DNA of 64,000 bases, taken from assembly GCF_013368755.1 (NCBI RefSeq), contig NC_049561.1, positions 3,596,001-3,660,000 of the forward strand, written 5' to 3'. Positions within the stretch are counted from its first letter, which is position 1, and each line of letters opens with the position of its first letter. Positions 12,701 through 24,763 of this stretch are shown piece after piece. This DNA comes from Talaromyces rugulosus. Taxonomy: Eukaryota; Ascomycota; Eurotiomycetes; Eurotiales; Trichocomaceae. Under the pieces are notes generated by a model. That model did no database searches and had not been told where the DNA came from. It saw nothing but the letters and a program-made list of their open reading frames with translations. A program made the position numbers and the translations under genes.

Positions 12701-15320
12701 ACAATTTCGCTGGAAAAACGCTTTTGAAGGGGTTCGCGGATATGTTGATTCCAACGAAATGCAGTCAAGGCATGGTCACTTGGCATCTAGTACACTCCAA
12801 GAAAGGAGAGCGAATATCCTATCTTGAAAGTGAAAACTTTCCAACGGTCGATATTCAAACCAGTGAACTGGAAAAGTCCCGTCATATATTAGGATGGTGT
12901 CCAGAAATGAAGACTTATGCAGGTATCGTATCCTTTAATCGCTCGACCACCTGAATTGGTGCTGATTTTACCAAGGAGCGGTAGATGCGTGTTATAACGT
13001 CAAAAATTCGAGGTTGCCCCGACCTTCTGACCGCGGTGCTTTGGTTGATGCCTTGTTATCATCCGGACATTTCGTCATGGGTGGTCCACCCTTCAGCATA
13101 GGTCGTAAAGACATACGTCTGCGTCGAAACAGTTATATTATGAAAATTAAATGGGTCTCGCAAAAGTTTGTGGTTTTATGGGATGTGGGAGAGGAGCGAG
13201 GTTGGTTAGTGAACGGGGCCAGTGCGCTACTACACCTTGTTCGCGGATCCCTTGCACAAGACCAGTTGGACAGCAGGTTTGGTTCATTGTGCTCATTCAG
13301 GAGTGCCGATCTCCAAGAGGCCTTGAAGCTTCACCAGACCGATGCGGCTTTAGAGGTTCTTCTAAACCAGAATAATCTACAAGTGAAAATTTACTCGGAG
13401 GATGACGGCCATGTTCGCTTCAAGGACTATGTGGAGGACTTTTATGATCTTTTGGAAAAGATGATTGATTATCAATTCAAAGCCGTTGGCACAGGCCATG
13501 ATGCCTCCAGAATACCCAGGTCATTGTTGGAAGGTTGGGATTTCAATGATCTGACAACGGGGCGAGACCCCGTGTATCCCCGGCAAGCTCTTTTACACCA
13601 AGACGGCCTTTCCTGGGTTGACTTTACTCGATCTGTTCACGCGATTACATTATTCGGCCGCGGCTTTGGCGAAATCATCCGACCGGCTAGAGTGAGCTGT
13701 TCATCGTGGACAAAACTTCCCCAAGGAAGATCATACCTTGCGGCCGGTGTCACTGATTTGCACAATATAATGGAATCAGACGGAGACCCTTATTCAACCC
13801 CAGTGAAACTTACTCATGATGTACTCTGGTACACGACTGATGAGAAGTTTGCCCAATGCCGATGCCAGACAGATGCGACGCGTTGTGATCTTGCGCAACT
13901 ACTCCTCCCTTTCAGATTGCATCGGGAAATGACCGCAAGTCGCTCTCGGTTACCAGAAAAGGGGGGTGCTGTTATTTTTGGTTCTAATAGTGTTCACAAA
14001 TGGTTCTGGGCCGACCTCGGAGATCCGTCAAAAACGCCAAGTGAGAGTAATTTTTTATCGTCGTCATCATCGTCTTTAGGTAATGCGATAGATGACCCTC
14101 AATCCGACAGTGGAATTGGCAGAAGTCTCAGTTTTTCGGCCTCTAGGTTGGCAGGTTCAGTTTCAGATCAATATGATCAATATGACGAGTACTCTGGCAG
14201 TACACATGCAGGGATCAGTGAGTCGGAATATTATCAACCATCAAACCATACCAAAAGTCACCTTTCCAGATACAGCTCCCCAGCTGCGAGGCGTTACCAA
14301 GTAGGAATCGTCTGTGCTCTCCACCTCGAGCTCATGGCAGTCCGGATGTTGTTTGATGAAACACATGAAAAAGTAGCCATTTCTGATGAAGATCCCAACT
14401 ACTATGCACTGGGTAGCATCGCAGGACACAACATTGTTGCTGTATGCCTTCCACACGGGCTATACGGCACGAATGTTGCTGCTGATGTCACATCAAATAT
14501 GAAACGCAGTTTTCCAACATTGAAATTCTGCCTGCTGGTGGGAATTGGAGCAGGAGTACCCTCACCGAAAAACGACATTCGTCTGGGTGATGTTGTCATT
14601 AGCACTCCAAAGGGAGGGTACTCTGGAGTATTGCCGTATGATATGATCAAGAGCTCTGATTCGGGAGTGTCTGAACTGAATGGATATCTGTGTCCACCAC
14701 CGTCACATTTGATGTGTGCCATTAGTGAGTTGGAGTCGGACCCGTCACTATCATCAACACCACTCAAAGAGTCCCTCCAACAGATTCAGGAGTGTAAAGA
14801 AGAATACAAGCATCCAGGAACAAAGCACGATCAACTTTTCGACTCTCTCCATGCTCACAAGGATAGTCATGATACTTGCGACGATTGTGATCCCCACCAT
14901 GAGATAAAAAGACCACCCAGATTATCCACCCATCCCAAGCTTCACTACGGTCTGATCGCGTCCGGAAACCAAGTCATGAAATCTGCACAGATCCGAGATC
15001 GGCTCAGCCAGGAGCACAACGTACTCTGCTTTGAGATGGAAGGGGCTGGCATCATGAATAGCTTTCCCTGTCTAATTATTCGCGGAATTTGCGATTATGC
15101 AGATTCTCACAAGAATAAGCAGTGGCAAAATTATGCAGCTGCTGTTGCAGCCGCGTATGCTAAACTGCTGCTTTCTCGTTTGAGGGATTCTAATAACGGG
15201 GTTGATGGTGGTTTGACAGAGTCCACGAGTGACTACCGACAGCGTTCGAGGAAACGGCCGCCATCTGTTGAGTCAATGGAAGAGCATTTGGCGAAACGAG
15301 GGAAAGGTGAAAATGACTAG
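9762..15320 (+). CDS. PHD finger protein with C-terminal nucleoside phosphorylase domain
   Basis: Four exons (introns 11504-11560, 12202-12256, 12923-12975) give about 1,797 residues. A PHD-type zinc finger lies at about residues 237-282 (CVCSSENEDNIVLCERCDTW, then a His-Cys and a final CTDC). Around residue 1090 is a stretch, GWLVNGASALLHLVR, that I recognise only as a recurring fungal domain of unknown function. From about 1457 to 1750 lies a PNP/UDP phosphorylase (Pfs-like) fold, beginning YQVGIVCALHLELMAVRML and containing the CFEMEGAGIMN substrate loop and RGICDYADSHKN. In fungal NLR-type proteins this phosphorylase domain is normally an N-terminal effector; here it is C-terminal, with no NACHT or NB-ARC. 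Ser/Asp-rich linkers separate the domains. A non-self-recognition or chromatin-linked role is inference. Confidence 0.85.
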
Positions 15321-15476
15321 AACATGAATTCCTACTAGTATAATATTTTGGCTGCATACGGAGTCAACTTTGGAAACATCAATTCAGTCATAATCATAAA
15401 CTATCAACCGATACGAAGATACTACATATATAAGGACCCGCGTCATGAAACATAGACATATTATAAATATCTATGT

Positions 15477-17300
15477 TCAAACTTTCGTTGTGTTGTCCCT
15501 AACCTGCTCAACATGCTCCGCATTATGTGCTTCCATCTGCTGCTGCTTCTCATCCAAGACGGTATCTTGCTGCTCGGCGTGTTCACTGCCATAGCGACCA
15601 ATCTTATACCACGGCAAATCAAACAATCGATTCATACTCTCCAAGGATCTACCGGCCGTCTCAGGCACGAAGAACCATCCCCATGCAACACCGAGCAAGG
15701 TAACGGCGGAAAAGAACCAAAAGGTACCCAACGGCGACATTCCGCCTTTGGAAGTTCCGAGCAGCATGTTGGGTACAGCACGTGTATTTCCATACTGGTT
15801 CGCGAAATGCAGCGTCATGGAAATCGAGGTTGCCAGAGCACGAATACGCAGGGGGAATAGCTCGGCCGTGAGCAAGTATTGCATCGAGTTCCAGCCGAGA
15901 GCCCATCCGAAGCCGCAAATGTACATCATAGCAATGGCACCTCGACTGGGGCCGTGCATGGAATCAGGTAGCACATAGTCGTCGTCGACACCGAGCTTCG
16001 GTACGGCGCTGAGGAATGAAGCAATGTAAATCATTGCGATTCCTTGCAGGCCGGCTCCTATTAGCAGAGAGCGCTTGCGGCCAATGAAATCAATCAGGAA
16101 CAGGGCACAGACGATGGCAGCAATTAGTTTGACGATGCCAAAGACTCCCGTTACCAACAAGCTTTCGTTGTTTCCAGTGACACCCAACAGCTGGAAAAGG
16201 TTGACAGCGTAGATAGTGATGGAGTTGGCGCCAGACCATTGCGAGATCAACTGATTCGTGACCGCCAGATACATCCGATACTGGTTGCTTTTGATCAAGA
16301 ACATTTCCTTGAGGATTCCCCAGAACCCAGACCCCATGGTGGCCTCCAGTTCCTCCTGGTGAGCGGCCTGGATTTCCGTGATTTCTCGAACAACGTACGG
16401 GTGGTCCGGTGGGAGGTTCCTGATTCTAGACATCACGTTCAGTGCCTTTTCGTCTTGGCCACTTCGGATGTAGTATCGGGGAGATTCGTATTGGGCAAAG
16501 GACAGAAGGAGGATGATTCCGGCGAACATGATGTGCAAGCTAGTCGGTACTTGCTAGAGGACAGTTAGCGTTGTTCAAAATACAAGAAGCAGATATTATT
16601 TACCCAGCGAATGTGACTTGTGTCGCCCAGATTGACTTGAGCGCCGTAGTTTGCAAAATAGGCTAAAACGATACCGACATAGACACAGCCGGTGAAGATA
16701 CAAGTGCAAAGACCTCTGATTGAAGCAGGCGCTGCTATTGTTAGAATGATCGGCATGGTGCAAGCAGAAACAAAACATACCGATTTCAGCCAGGTACACA
16801 GGTGCTACGACAGGGGTTTGGCCGACTCCAAGACCGGCGATGAAACGCCCGGCATAAACAGCTCCGAGACTACCATTATTGCCCATGAAAATGGCTATTC
16901 CAACGATCCAGAGCAGACACAGCTGGCGCGTGGCCCAGACACGACCAATGCGGTCACAAATGAAGAATGCGCTGGAGGAAATCAGTGCCAAATCACTTGT
17001 ATCATGTTCAGTTTATACTTACAAAAGCGCTCCGGCAACAGAGCCAATCTGCACCATGGCAGTAACGTTGGCCTTGATATTGGTCTGGTCAATTTCGCTG
17101 TAGGACGAATAGTTGATGGTTTTTTGAAAGTCCTTGGACGAGAAAGCACCGGTTATCAGGCCTTCATCGACTCCCCGGGCAGCGCCCATCAAGCCAAAGG
17201 AGACCACGGCAAACCATAGTCGCCAATTGTAAACCTCCTTAGGCTCGTCGGAGTTTTTGAGCCTGAAGATGTTGACTGGTTTTTTCACGCCGCCGACCAT
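15477..17300 (-). CDS. MFS sugar/polyol transporter
   Basis: About 558 residues from four exons (introns 16972-17022, 16735-16780, 16554-16603). Twelve membrane segments with sugar-porter signatures: RGVDEGLITGAF in the first segment, DRIGR and GRFIAGLGVG, PESPRYY before the central loop, FIGRKRS, and PETAGRS near the end. The tail is hydrophilic and Gln/Glu-rich. It should be a plasma-membrane proton symporter or facilitator for a hexose, quinate or polyol; sequence alone does not decide. It is divergent from the Zn2Cys6 regulator across 1.4 kb. A run of about 20 T lies just upstream of the start (in its 5' leader) on the plus strand. Confidence 0.88.
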
Positions 17301-18706
17301 GGTGTTGTATGCTCGTAGCTGTGAGACCTGCGTTTTTTTTTTTTTTTTTTTTTGCTGGCGGGGGAAGAACAATGTGAGGGGGGAGCTGTCGACTAATATA
17401 GTCGTCCGTATCAAGTGATTATTTCTGTACTACCCTGGCGTTGGTCTCATTCCGCAATCGGATGAACCCCGGCCACCTCAAAAACAGCTCTACAAGACGA
17501 TGTATTCTAGCCTTGCGGAGCTCACGAAAATCAAACGGAGCGCAAAGACTAATAGGCTGGATTGATTACGAGTCCCAAAGTCAAAAAGGAAGATAATTCC
17601 AGCGTTTATCCAACATTCTCCCCTTGTGCAACGTCTGGGTCGCTGGATGATCAGCGCTTTACCTCGAAGCCATGTCTATATCTGCACCAATCGGAATGAC
17701 CCAGAAGTGTTGGGTGCAAACTGGTTTCCGATGGGCAAGCGGACAGTGCGAGGACAAGTTTTTTCTTTGTTCGGTGACGCCGCACGAACAACGCGGGATT
17801 TGATGCCAAGCCGCCAAGACCGCAATGCGGGGGAAACCCCGTGGGCAGCATCGCGGGACGCCCCCTGATTGGCCAAAAAATGCCGGGAATGCAGGCCGCA
17901 TTGCTTGACTGTCTTGACTCCATTGGCGCGCGTGGCATACTCCACTCCGCTGCTTGGCACGTGCCAAGACTTGCAGATGGACCACGCGCTAACTGCCACG
18001 GAGAATCTCCGAGCACCCCCACGGACGGCATCCGAGTCTCCGTGTTTGTGTCCAATTGGATACGTAACTCCGAGGCATGGAGCTAGAAAGGGAATCGATT
18101 TGTAAAACTGGCTTACTTGGGACACAAGAATGTGGCGTCAACTGGCGCTATTAATTGATATTTCTTGAATCCTGTTCATAACTGGCGGTGTGCTACAGAA
18201 ATATGTAACTATACGGGGTGTGCAGCTGTGTGTACTCAACATCCGTCGATTAATGCAGCTACCTGCGGAAGATATCTATCATTTAGGCTTGACACAACGG
18301 ACATATTGTAACTAAATTTAGGCAGTATCTTGAAATATCATCTTTGTTTGTAATAATATATTGACGAGCAAAGTGGAGGTGAAGCTATCGGCTCAACGTG
18401 GCCCGCCATCGGTCAGTTCTGGGCCGACTGCATCCCCGCAAATTTGTATCCCTGAGAAAGGCGGGGAATGAAACCCCGTAGTTTCATCAAGCTCTTCGTA
18501 TTTACTGTGATACTGCTAAAGTCAAATGAAAACCAGCAGGCCAATTATACCAACGCTGCCTCCCCGCATTTTACCTCGTGGGCATTCTGGGCATCGCCGC
18601 CCCTGCGAACTGACAGCAAATTACGCAAAAACCGGAAACAAAATCTCAGCATCTATACTGTCCTTTGCATGAATCCAACCCCGCAAGCGCAACTTCTCTC
18701 TCCGTC
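17301..18706. promoter_or_regulatory. Divergent promoter, sugar transporter / Zn2Cys6 regulator
   Basis: 1.4 kb without a convincing gene; frames at 17626-18125 overlap each other on both strands and match nothing. It holds a perfect 16-bp palindrome cttggcacgtgccaag (17953-17968, CACGTG core). It also holds an inverted repeat cggagaatctccg (17999-18011, CGG-N7-CCG). Several GCGGGG/CCCCGC words at about 18430-18480 fit CreA-type sites. Confidence 0.55.
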
Positions 18707-20948
18707 ATGGTTGGCGGCCGGCGAGTCCGCTCTAGTGCGTCCGAACGTGCCTGTCTGCAGTGCAAGAAGAGGAAGACGCGATGCGTATCCAATAGCAACA
18801 CTGACGCTATCTGCTCCTACTGCGCTAAAATGAGCAAGGCATGTGTGTTTGAGACGCCACCCACGCGCACACCGCTCACACGCCGCAATCTGGACGCTGC
18901 AGAAGCACGGTGCAAGGAGCTAGAGCTTCGGCTACGACAGCTGCAGGCGGCCCCAAAAACGAAATCGTCTACTAGTAGTGGCCAGAAAAGAGACGCTGCA
19001 GTTGCGTTTCGGGAAGAAGATTCGTCTGTAATTTCATCTCATTCGGCGAGTGCAGTAAGGAAACATGTCGAGTCCCCGGCCGAGTTAGGGTTTGAGTGGC
19101 AGGAGGTATCGAGTCTGGGAAACAACCAGAGTCCGTTTGAAGAAAAAAAGATCCAGGATGGAATGGTATCGCTAGCTGCGTCTGGATACTCGGGTAAGCT
19201 AGGTTGACAGCCGTAGAGAAATAACTAAATCACTAATAATCCGAACAGGAAGCACATCAGGATCGACCTTGCTGCAGTCACTACTGCCGGGGTATGAACG
19301 AAAGCAGCCAGTTGATGCAGCTGAAAGACGGCGCCCTGTCAGCCATCGTTCGTCTGCTATTCTGGCGCTACCATTTGGCGAGAGGCTGGCCACTTCTCTT
19401 GTCCAAACCCATTTAATTGATGCATACTTTGTCGCCTATCACCCGTCATATCCAATTGTTCATGAACGGACTTTCCGAGACCAATGCGAACGGAAATCAC
19501 AAATCCCATCTCAATCCTCCTGGCATGTCGTTTACTACATGGTCCTCGCCATTGGCGAATGGGTTAGCGGATGCTGTACCTCCGATGACCATTCCATATA
19601 CTACGAACTAGCGCACGCCAGAATAGGCACTGAGATCTTGCAGTCGGGTAACATGGTAATCTTCCAAGCACTACAACTGCTGGGAAACTACCTGCAGAAA
19701 CGAGACAGGCCAAACACGGGCTATAACTATCTCGGCATCGCGTACCGAGTAGCCCTAGGACTGGGCCTCCATCGAGAGATCGGCGGCATGAGAGATATCC
19801 ACCCCTTTGCGCTTCAGCGTCGGAGGCTTTTGTTCTGGACTCTTTATTGCTTTGATAGCGGGTTTAGTATTACGACAGGGAGGCCTATAATGGTGGCTGA
19901 CTCCTTTATCGACGTTCACAAACCGAAAAATATCGATGATTCTCTACTAGATATATCGCTATCCACAGAAGCAGAGTATCCCACTGTCTATTCAGCAATT
20001 ATTTCCCAGGCTCGTCTGGCTGTAATTGCCAATAAAATTCACACCACGTTCCTCGCCACTCACCCTTGCGCCGACGTCAACCATTCCCTCGCCGTCATGG
20101 AACAAAACCTACAAAACTGGCACAGCGCACTCCCCGGATTCTTCATGCAGTCCGACGTTCCCACCTGGTTCATCGGCCCCCGACAAATTATCTTTTGGAA
20201 AGAGGCCAATCTCCGCATTTTGTTACTGCTAGCATGCCAGCGACAACAGTCAGAAGAACACGACAAAGCAGCTATCGGCGCCAAATACGAGACAGTCGCA
20301 GCACGCACAACAACAGATATTGCCGACTTTTGCCACGCCCATGCTGACTTGATCCATATCGGACTGAGTTGGTATGCGGTGTATTTCACGTTACAGGCCT
20401 GTCTTGCTGTGGGCGTGAACCGACTGCGCATGAGTCCGAGACGAAATAATCAGCAGCAGGTGATGCACGAGGACCAGGACCCTGTGTGGGAAAGGCCTTT
20501 TAGTAGTGCTCTGCAGTGCCTTGAAAAGCTCGGCCGGTTTTATAACCCTGCTACGCGCAGTTTACGGATAATTGAGCGTCTACGCAGCAAGATTAGAAGT
20601 TCTGCCAGCGTGTCCAGTGCATCGAATAGTAATTTACTAGCACCGGAAAATGCACTATGCAATGGAATCGTCGATGAGTCCATAAGCGAGCATACCGGGG
20701 CTCCTGCAACAGACCAATTCGACACCGACGAACCTCCTTCTGAACTAATGCAAGGCCGGTCGCCACACTTGACGAGTGATTTCAACACTGAACAGTGGGT
20801 TTCAACAGTCGATCCATCTTTGCACATGTTTCTGGACGACTTGGACAGTATCGGAAATCTCTTTGAAGGCATTCAGGGGTTTCCAAATACTATGGAGGCC
20901 GATGACTTTTCGTACGGTGTTAACACGACGCGAATGACGTTTTCTTAA
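18707..20948 (+). CDS. Zn2Cys6 transcription factor with Fungal_trans domain
   Basis: About 728 residues, one intron (19194-19248). The first in-frame ATG at 18707 places the binuclear zinc cluster at Cys16, 19, 26, 36, 39 and 46 (CLQCKKRKTRC, then CSYC). A short Leu/Arg-rich helix at about 60-80, likely a dimerisation coiled coil, follows. The middle homology region is recognisable from residues such as GIAYRVALGLGLHREI and LFWTLYCFDSGFSITTGRP. It sits between two sugar transporters and close to a polyol dehydrogenase, so it is the natural candidate regulator of that group. CGG-type inverted repeats in its own promoter fit autoregulation. Target genes are inferred from position only. Confidence 0.9.
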
Positions 20949-21032
20949 TTCGTTGCTATCTATAGATATGTACAATAGCCTGCATGATGATATTTCAACC
21001 TCGTGTTTTTGAATGACTATTTCACTTGAGCA

Positions 21033-22932
21033 TCACGCATTTCCCGCCTCCTCGACAAAGCAGGCAGTGGCATCGTTTTTATCATCGCTAATATCACGAG
21101 TCTGATCCATACCCAGACGAACACGAATATCCGCCATACGCTGATAGTCCGCTTCTCCGGCGTTTCCACCAAAGATCTTGTCCATTTCCTCAATGGGAAT
21201 GCCTAATGTAACCAGTTAGCTTCATCATCATCATCATCATCACCACCTATGCGTTTTATAATCAGTAACGGCCATACCTTTTGTTTCTGGCACGCCAAAA
21301 TACACCCAAACAATCAACCCCAAACAAAACACCAGAAAGAAATAAAACGTCCCAAACGTAATCGAATGCAACATACGCGGCGTTATCAACGCCACCACGA
21401 AATTCGACAACCAATTGCACGCAATAGCAACACCAACAGCTTTCCCCCGTGTCGCCGGCGGAAACATCTCCGATGGTAGCACCCAGTTCACGCAGCCAAT
21501 GCTAAACGCAAAATTCGACGTGTAAATCCATACAAATACGCATGCGGCCCAGCCCGCGGCGGTGTGCGTGAGCCATGAGTGTTGGTATACGGCGAAGAGC
21601 GTGCCGACCATGAGCTGCGATATGGACATGCCGATGGCGCCGACGATTAGGATCTTGCGGCGGCCCCAGCGGTCCAGAAACAAAATGGCTGGGATGGTTG
21701 AGCAGAAGTTGATTATGCCGACGACCCCCGTGGCGAGCAGGTTGACCGAGTTGCCGCTGAGGCCGATGGATTGGAAGATCTGGGGGGCGTAGTATATGAT
21801 TGCGTCTAAAAAAAAGGAAGTTGGTTAGTTTTAGTCCAACATCGAAAGGTCGAATACCTTTGGGCAGGGCTTACTAATTCCAGTGAACTGCTGGATTATT
21901 TGCAGCAAACATGCAATAATAGTCCTCTTTCTTAGGTGTGGTAGAGTGATAAGCTCGAGGTACTCTGATAGGGCAATTTTAAAAGCCGACTTTCCGTCAT
22001 TCTTGGTCCCAGTAGTCTCCTGCTCAAACATTCTGGCGGCCTTGATTTCAAGCATCTCCATCTTCACGCGTGCATCGTTCGGGCTGACTCGTCGGAGGCG
22101 GACTAGGGTTTCAAAGGCTTCATCCTCGCGGCCTAGGATACAGAATTAGCAATTCTTTCACTTGCCAATTTGGTAAACACAAACCCCGGTTCATAAGCCA
22201 TCTCGGGCTATAAGGCAAGAAAAAGGTTCCAACAGCAAGCACCAACGAGGGCACACATTGCAACGCCAGAGGCAGCCGCCACGCAATCTGTTTCTGTCCA
22301 TCGCCCGTACCGCCAATATACTGTGTCCCATAGTCAAGCCAAAACGCCACCATAATCCCAATTGTAATAGCCAGCTGCTGAAGTGCAACCAGACTGCCGC
22401 GGATATTCGGGGGAGCCAGCTCACTCAAGTACAGAGGCACGACCATGGACAACATGCCCACAGCCAAGCCAGCAATAAACCGCGCAACAAATATCATAGC
22501 AACGCTTTGAGCAGCACACTGCAGGACGGAACCGATTAGGAAGATGACATTTGCGTAGAGAATTGACCAGCGTCGTGAGAAGCGGTCGCTGATCGGACCG
22601 TTGATGAAAGCACCGAACATGGCGCCCAGTGTTAGGACGGAGACCATCCAGCCTTGAAGTGTCGGACTGCTTGCTAGAGCAGGGAACTCTTTGGCCTTTT
22701 GACATGGTATTAGCATAAAATATTTTGCTTATGGGTGCGAATGTAGTACAAAACTGTTCATCACCAAGACACCGGAAATCACACCCTGGTCATAACCAAA
22801 CAAAACACCACCCATTGATGCAAAACATGCTAGAGCCAGAATATAGTGTTCTTTGATGAGGCCCTTGTAGCCCGATGGTCCATAAGCATTGGCCAGGTTC
22901 CCGCTAACAGCAGCTCCAGTGACGGGAGACAT
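21033..22932 (-). CDS. MFS sugar transporter, second copy
   Basis: About 549 residues from five exons (introns 22696-22749, 22133-22184, 21806-21874, 21203-21277; the last contains a TCATCA microsatellite). Sugar-porter hallmarks: FGYDQGVISG in the first segment, DRFSRRW, ARFIAGLAVGM, SPRWLMNRGREDEA, QQFTGINAIIYYAP in segment 7, DRWGRR and PETKG. The first and QQFTG motifs are those of hexose/pentose symporters of the HXT/xylose type. Convergent with the regulator and divergent from the polyol dehydrogenase, with a 467-bp shared promoter. Function as a plasma-membrane monosaccharide or polyol transporter is well supported; the exact sugar is not. Confidence 0.9.
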
Positions 22933-23399
22933 ATTGGGATTGACTGTTGAGGTGTCGTCAAGTTTGGACTATGGGATTGATACCTGGGGTATTGTGGGGA
23001 AACGTGCATTTAACCTTGACTATTTATGCTTGCATATGTTACAAGGTATTGGTGGGAATGGCGAAGCCAGAAATGCAGTCGGAGTGTACCTGACCGATGA
23101 TGTTTACCGCATTAGGTAATTCAGCACCACTAGTATAATAACGCGCATTGTAAACCGCGCATTGGATTGGATTGTGATTAGTCTAATAATTTCTATGTAT
23201 TTCTTTATGGAACATTAGTACCTCGGCCCATTACCGTGGCAAATCGGAGTACTCTGATGTATCGGACTGCTGCTGGCCGAGGTCGGGGAGTGTGCTGCGA
23301 GGGTCTGCCATACTTAAGCCTGCGAAATAACAATGAATCCATTGACAAGAAACACTATTTTATCTTCTTCTGTCATACTAGTCGCTGGACGATATCATA
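22933..23399. promoter_or_regulatory. Divergent promoter, sugar transporter / polyol dehydrogenase
   Basis: Contains widely spaced inverted 9-bp arms acctcggcc (23220-23228) and ggccgaggt (23275-23283), both with CGG/CCG cores that could suit a Zn2Cys6 dimer or two sites. Confidence 0.45.
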
Positions 23400-24622
23400 A
23401 TGACTTCCGCAAATGGGCAGTATGCCATCCCCAAGGAGATGAAGGCTATTCGATACAACAAAATCCAGGATTATTCTCTAGTTACCCTGCCGGTCCCAGA
23501 GCCAAAGCCACATGAAATACTTGTCAAAGGTAAACTATTTCTTAAGCACAAATATAATAGACGTAACTAATTCAAAAAGTCAAATCCTGTGGGGTCTGTG
23601 GCACCGACCTACACATCCACAATGGCGTTTTCGACTCGGCCATGCCCGTAGTCACTGGCCACGAGACTAGTGGCATCGTCGTGAAAATCGGCGACAAAGT
23701 CAATGGGTTCAGGATTGGCGATAAAGTGACTGCAGACAACTCCGAGCTCTGCGGACACTGCCACTACTGCCGCGAGGGCAAGTTGCTATACTGCGAGAAC
23801 TTTACTGCTCACGGAGTGCACCGTACGTACCAGCAATATTTTTCTGAGTGAAAAAAAAACCCCCCTGACAGAGATAAATATAGTCAATGGCGGCTTCGCA
23901 GAATACTGCGCGTTCCCCGCCGAAAAACTGTTCCACTTTGAAAACCTCTCGTGGGAAGAAGCAGCCCTCTTCGAAGCGGCTTCATGCGCCGTGCACGGCA
24001 TGGACAGAATCCGTCCAGAAGTCGGTTCGACCATCCTGCTCATCGGCTCTGGACCGACAGGACTGTGTCTTGCGCAGCTGCTCAAGGCTAATGGAGGCCA
24101 GCACCTGGTTCTGGCGTCCAACAAGGGGCCCAAAATGGATCTGGCCAAGAAACTGAATGCTGCTGACGAGTACCTCGAACTGGATAGAAACGCCCCCGAA
24201 AAACAGTGGGAGGGGCTCAAGGCAAAGTATCCTTATGGGTTTGATGTTGTCGTGGAAGCAACGGGCTCTCATGCTATTTTGGAAAAGGCCATTGATTTCT
24301 GTACCAGAGGCGGGAAATTGGTCTACTACGGTGTGTACGAGAAGGAGGCTGTTGTAAACGTATCTCCGTCAAAGGTTTTTGGCGACGAAATTACTATTAT
24401 TGGGTAAGTTCTGCATTTTAATATATGCTTATCATGGCTGACCGTATCTATAGTTCGTTCTCCGAGATGTGGTGCGTCGGACGAAGTGTCAAGTACCTCG
24501 AGAGCAGAAAGGTCGACGTCCGAGGAATTGTCGATAAGACGTTTAAGCTGGAAGAGTTTGGCAAAGCGTTGGATGCTGTTAGAAACAAGGAGTGTATCAA
24601 GGCAGCCATTGTCTTTGATTAG
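23400..24622 (+). CDS. Zinc-dependent polyol/alcohol dehydrogenase (arabinitol/sorbitol type)
   Basis: About 353 residues from four exons (introns 23530-23579, 23823-23883, 24404-24453). The acceptor at 23883 is chosen because it restores AHGVHLNGGFAEYC, the usual spacing in the family; an alternative acceptor upstream would add four residues. Catalytic zinc ligands are in CGTD (Cys50) and GHE (His71, Glu72). The structural zinc lobe has Cys101, 104, 107 and 115. The Rossmann loop reads GSGPTGLC. Such medium-chain dehydrogenases oxidise polyols to ketoses with NAD. Divergent from a sugar transporter and close to a Zn2Cys6 regulator, it suggests a small sugar-alcohol utilisation group. Substrate not determined. 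Confidence 0.88.
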
Positions 24623-24763
24623 CCAATTAGATCCAGTCTGATGAAGTCTATTGTTTATATTCACAATGAAGATTATTAAATTCATCCATGTCCATGTCAA
24701 TAGATACCAATTGACTAAATGGGACATGTAGATGCCGTAAATATAAGTAAGTCTATGTCCAGG

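Noticed and set aside
17334..17353. Poly-T run of about 20
   Set aside because: Probably a homopolymer in the 5' leader of the sugar transporter; no terminator or element structure around it.
17626..18125. Several overlapping long frames on both strands
   Set aside because: They lie in a GC-rich promoter, overlap in five frames, have no family resemblance and no plausible splice partners.
21222..21242. TCA microsatellite
   Set aside because: Falls inside an intron of the second sugar transporter; simple slippage repeat without further meaning.
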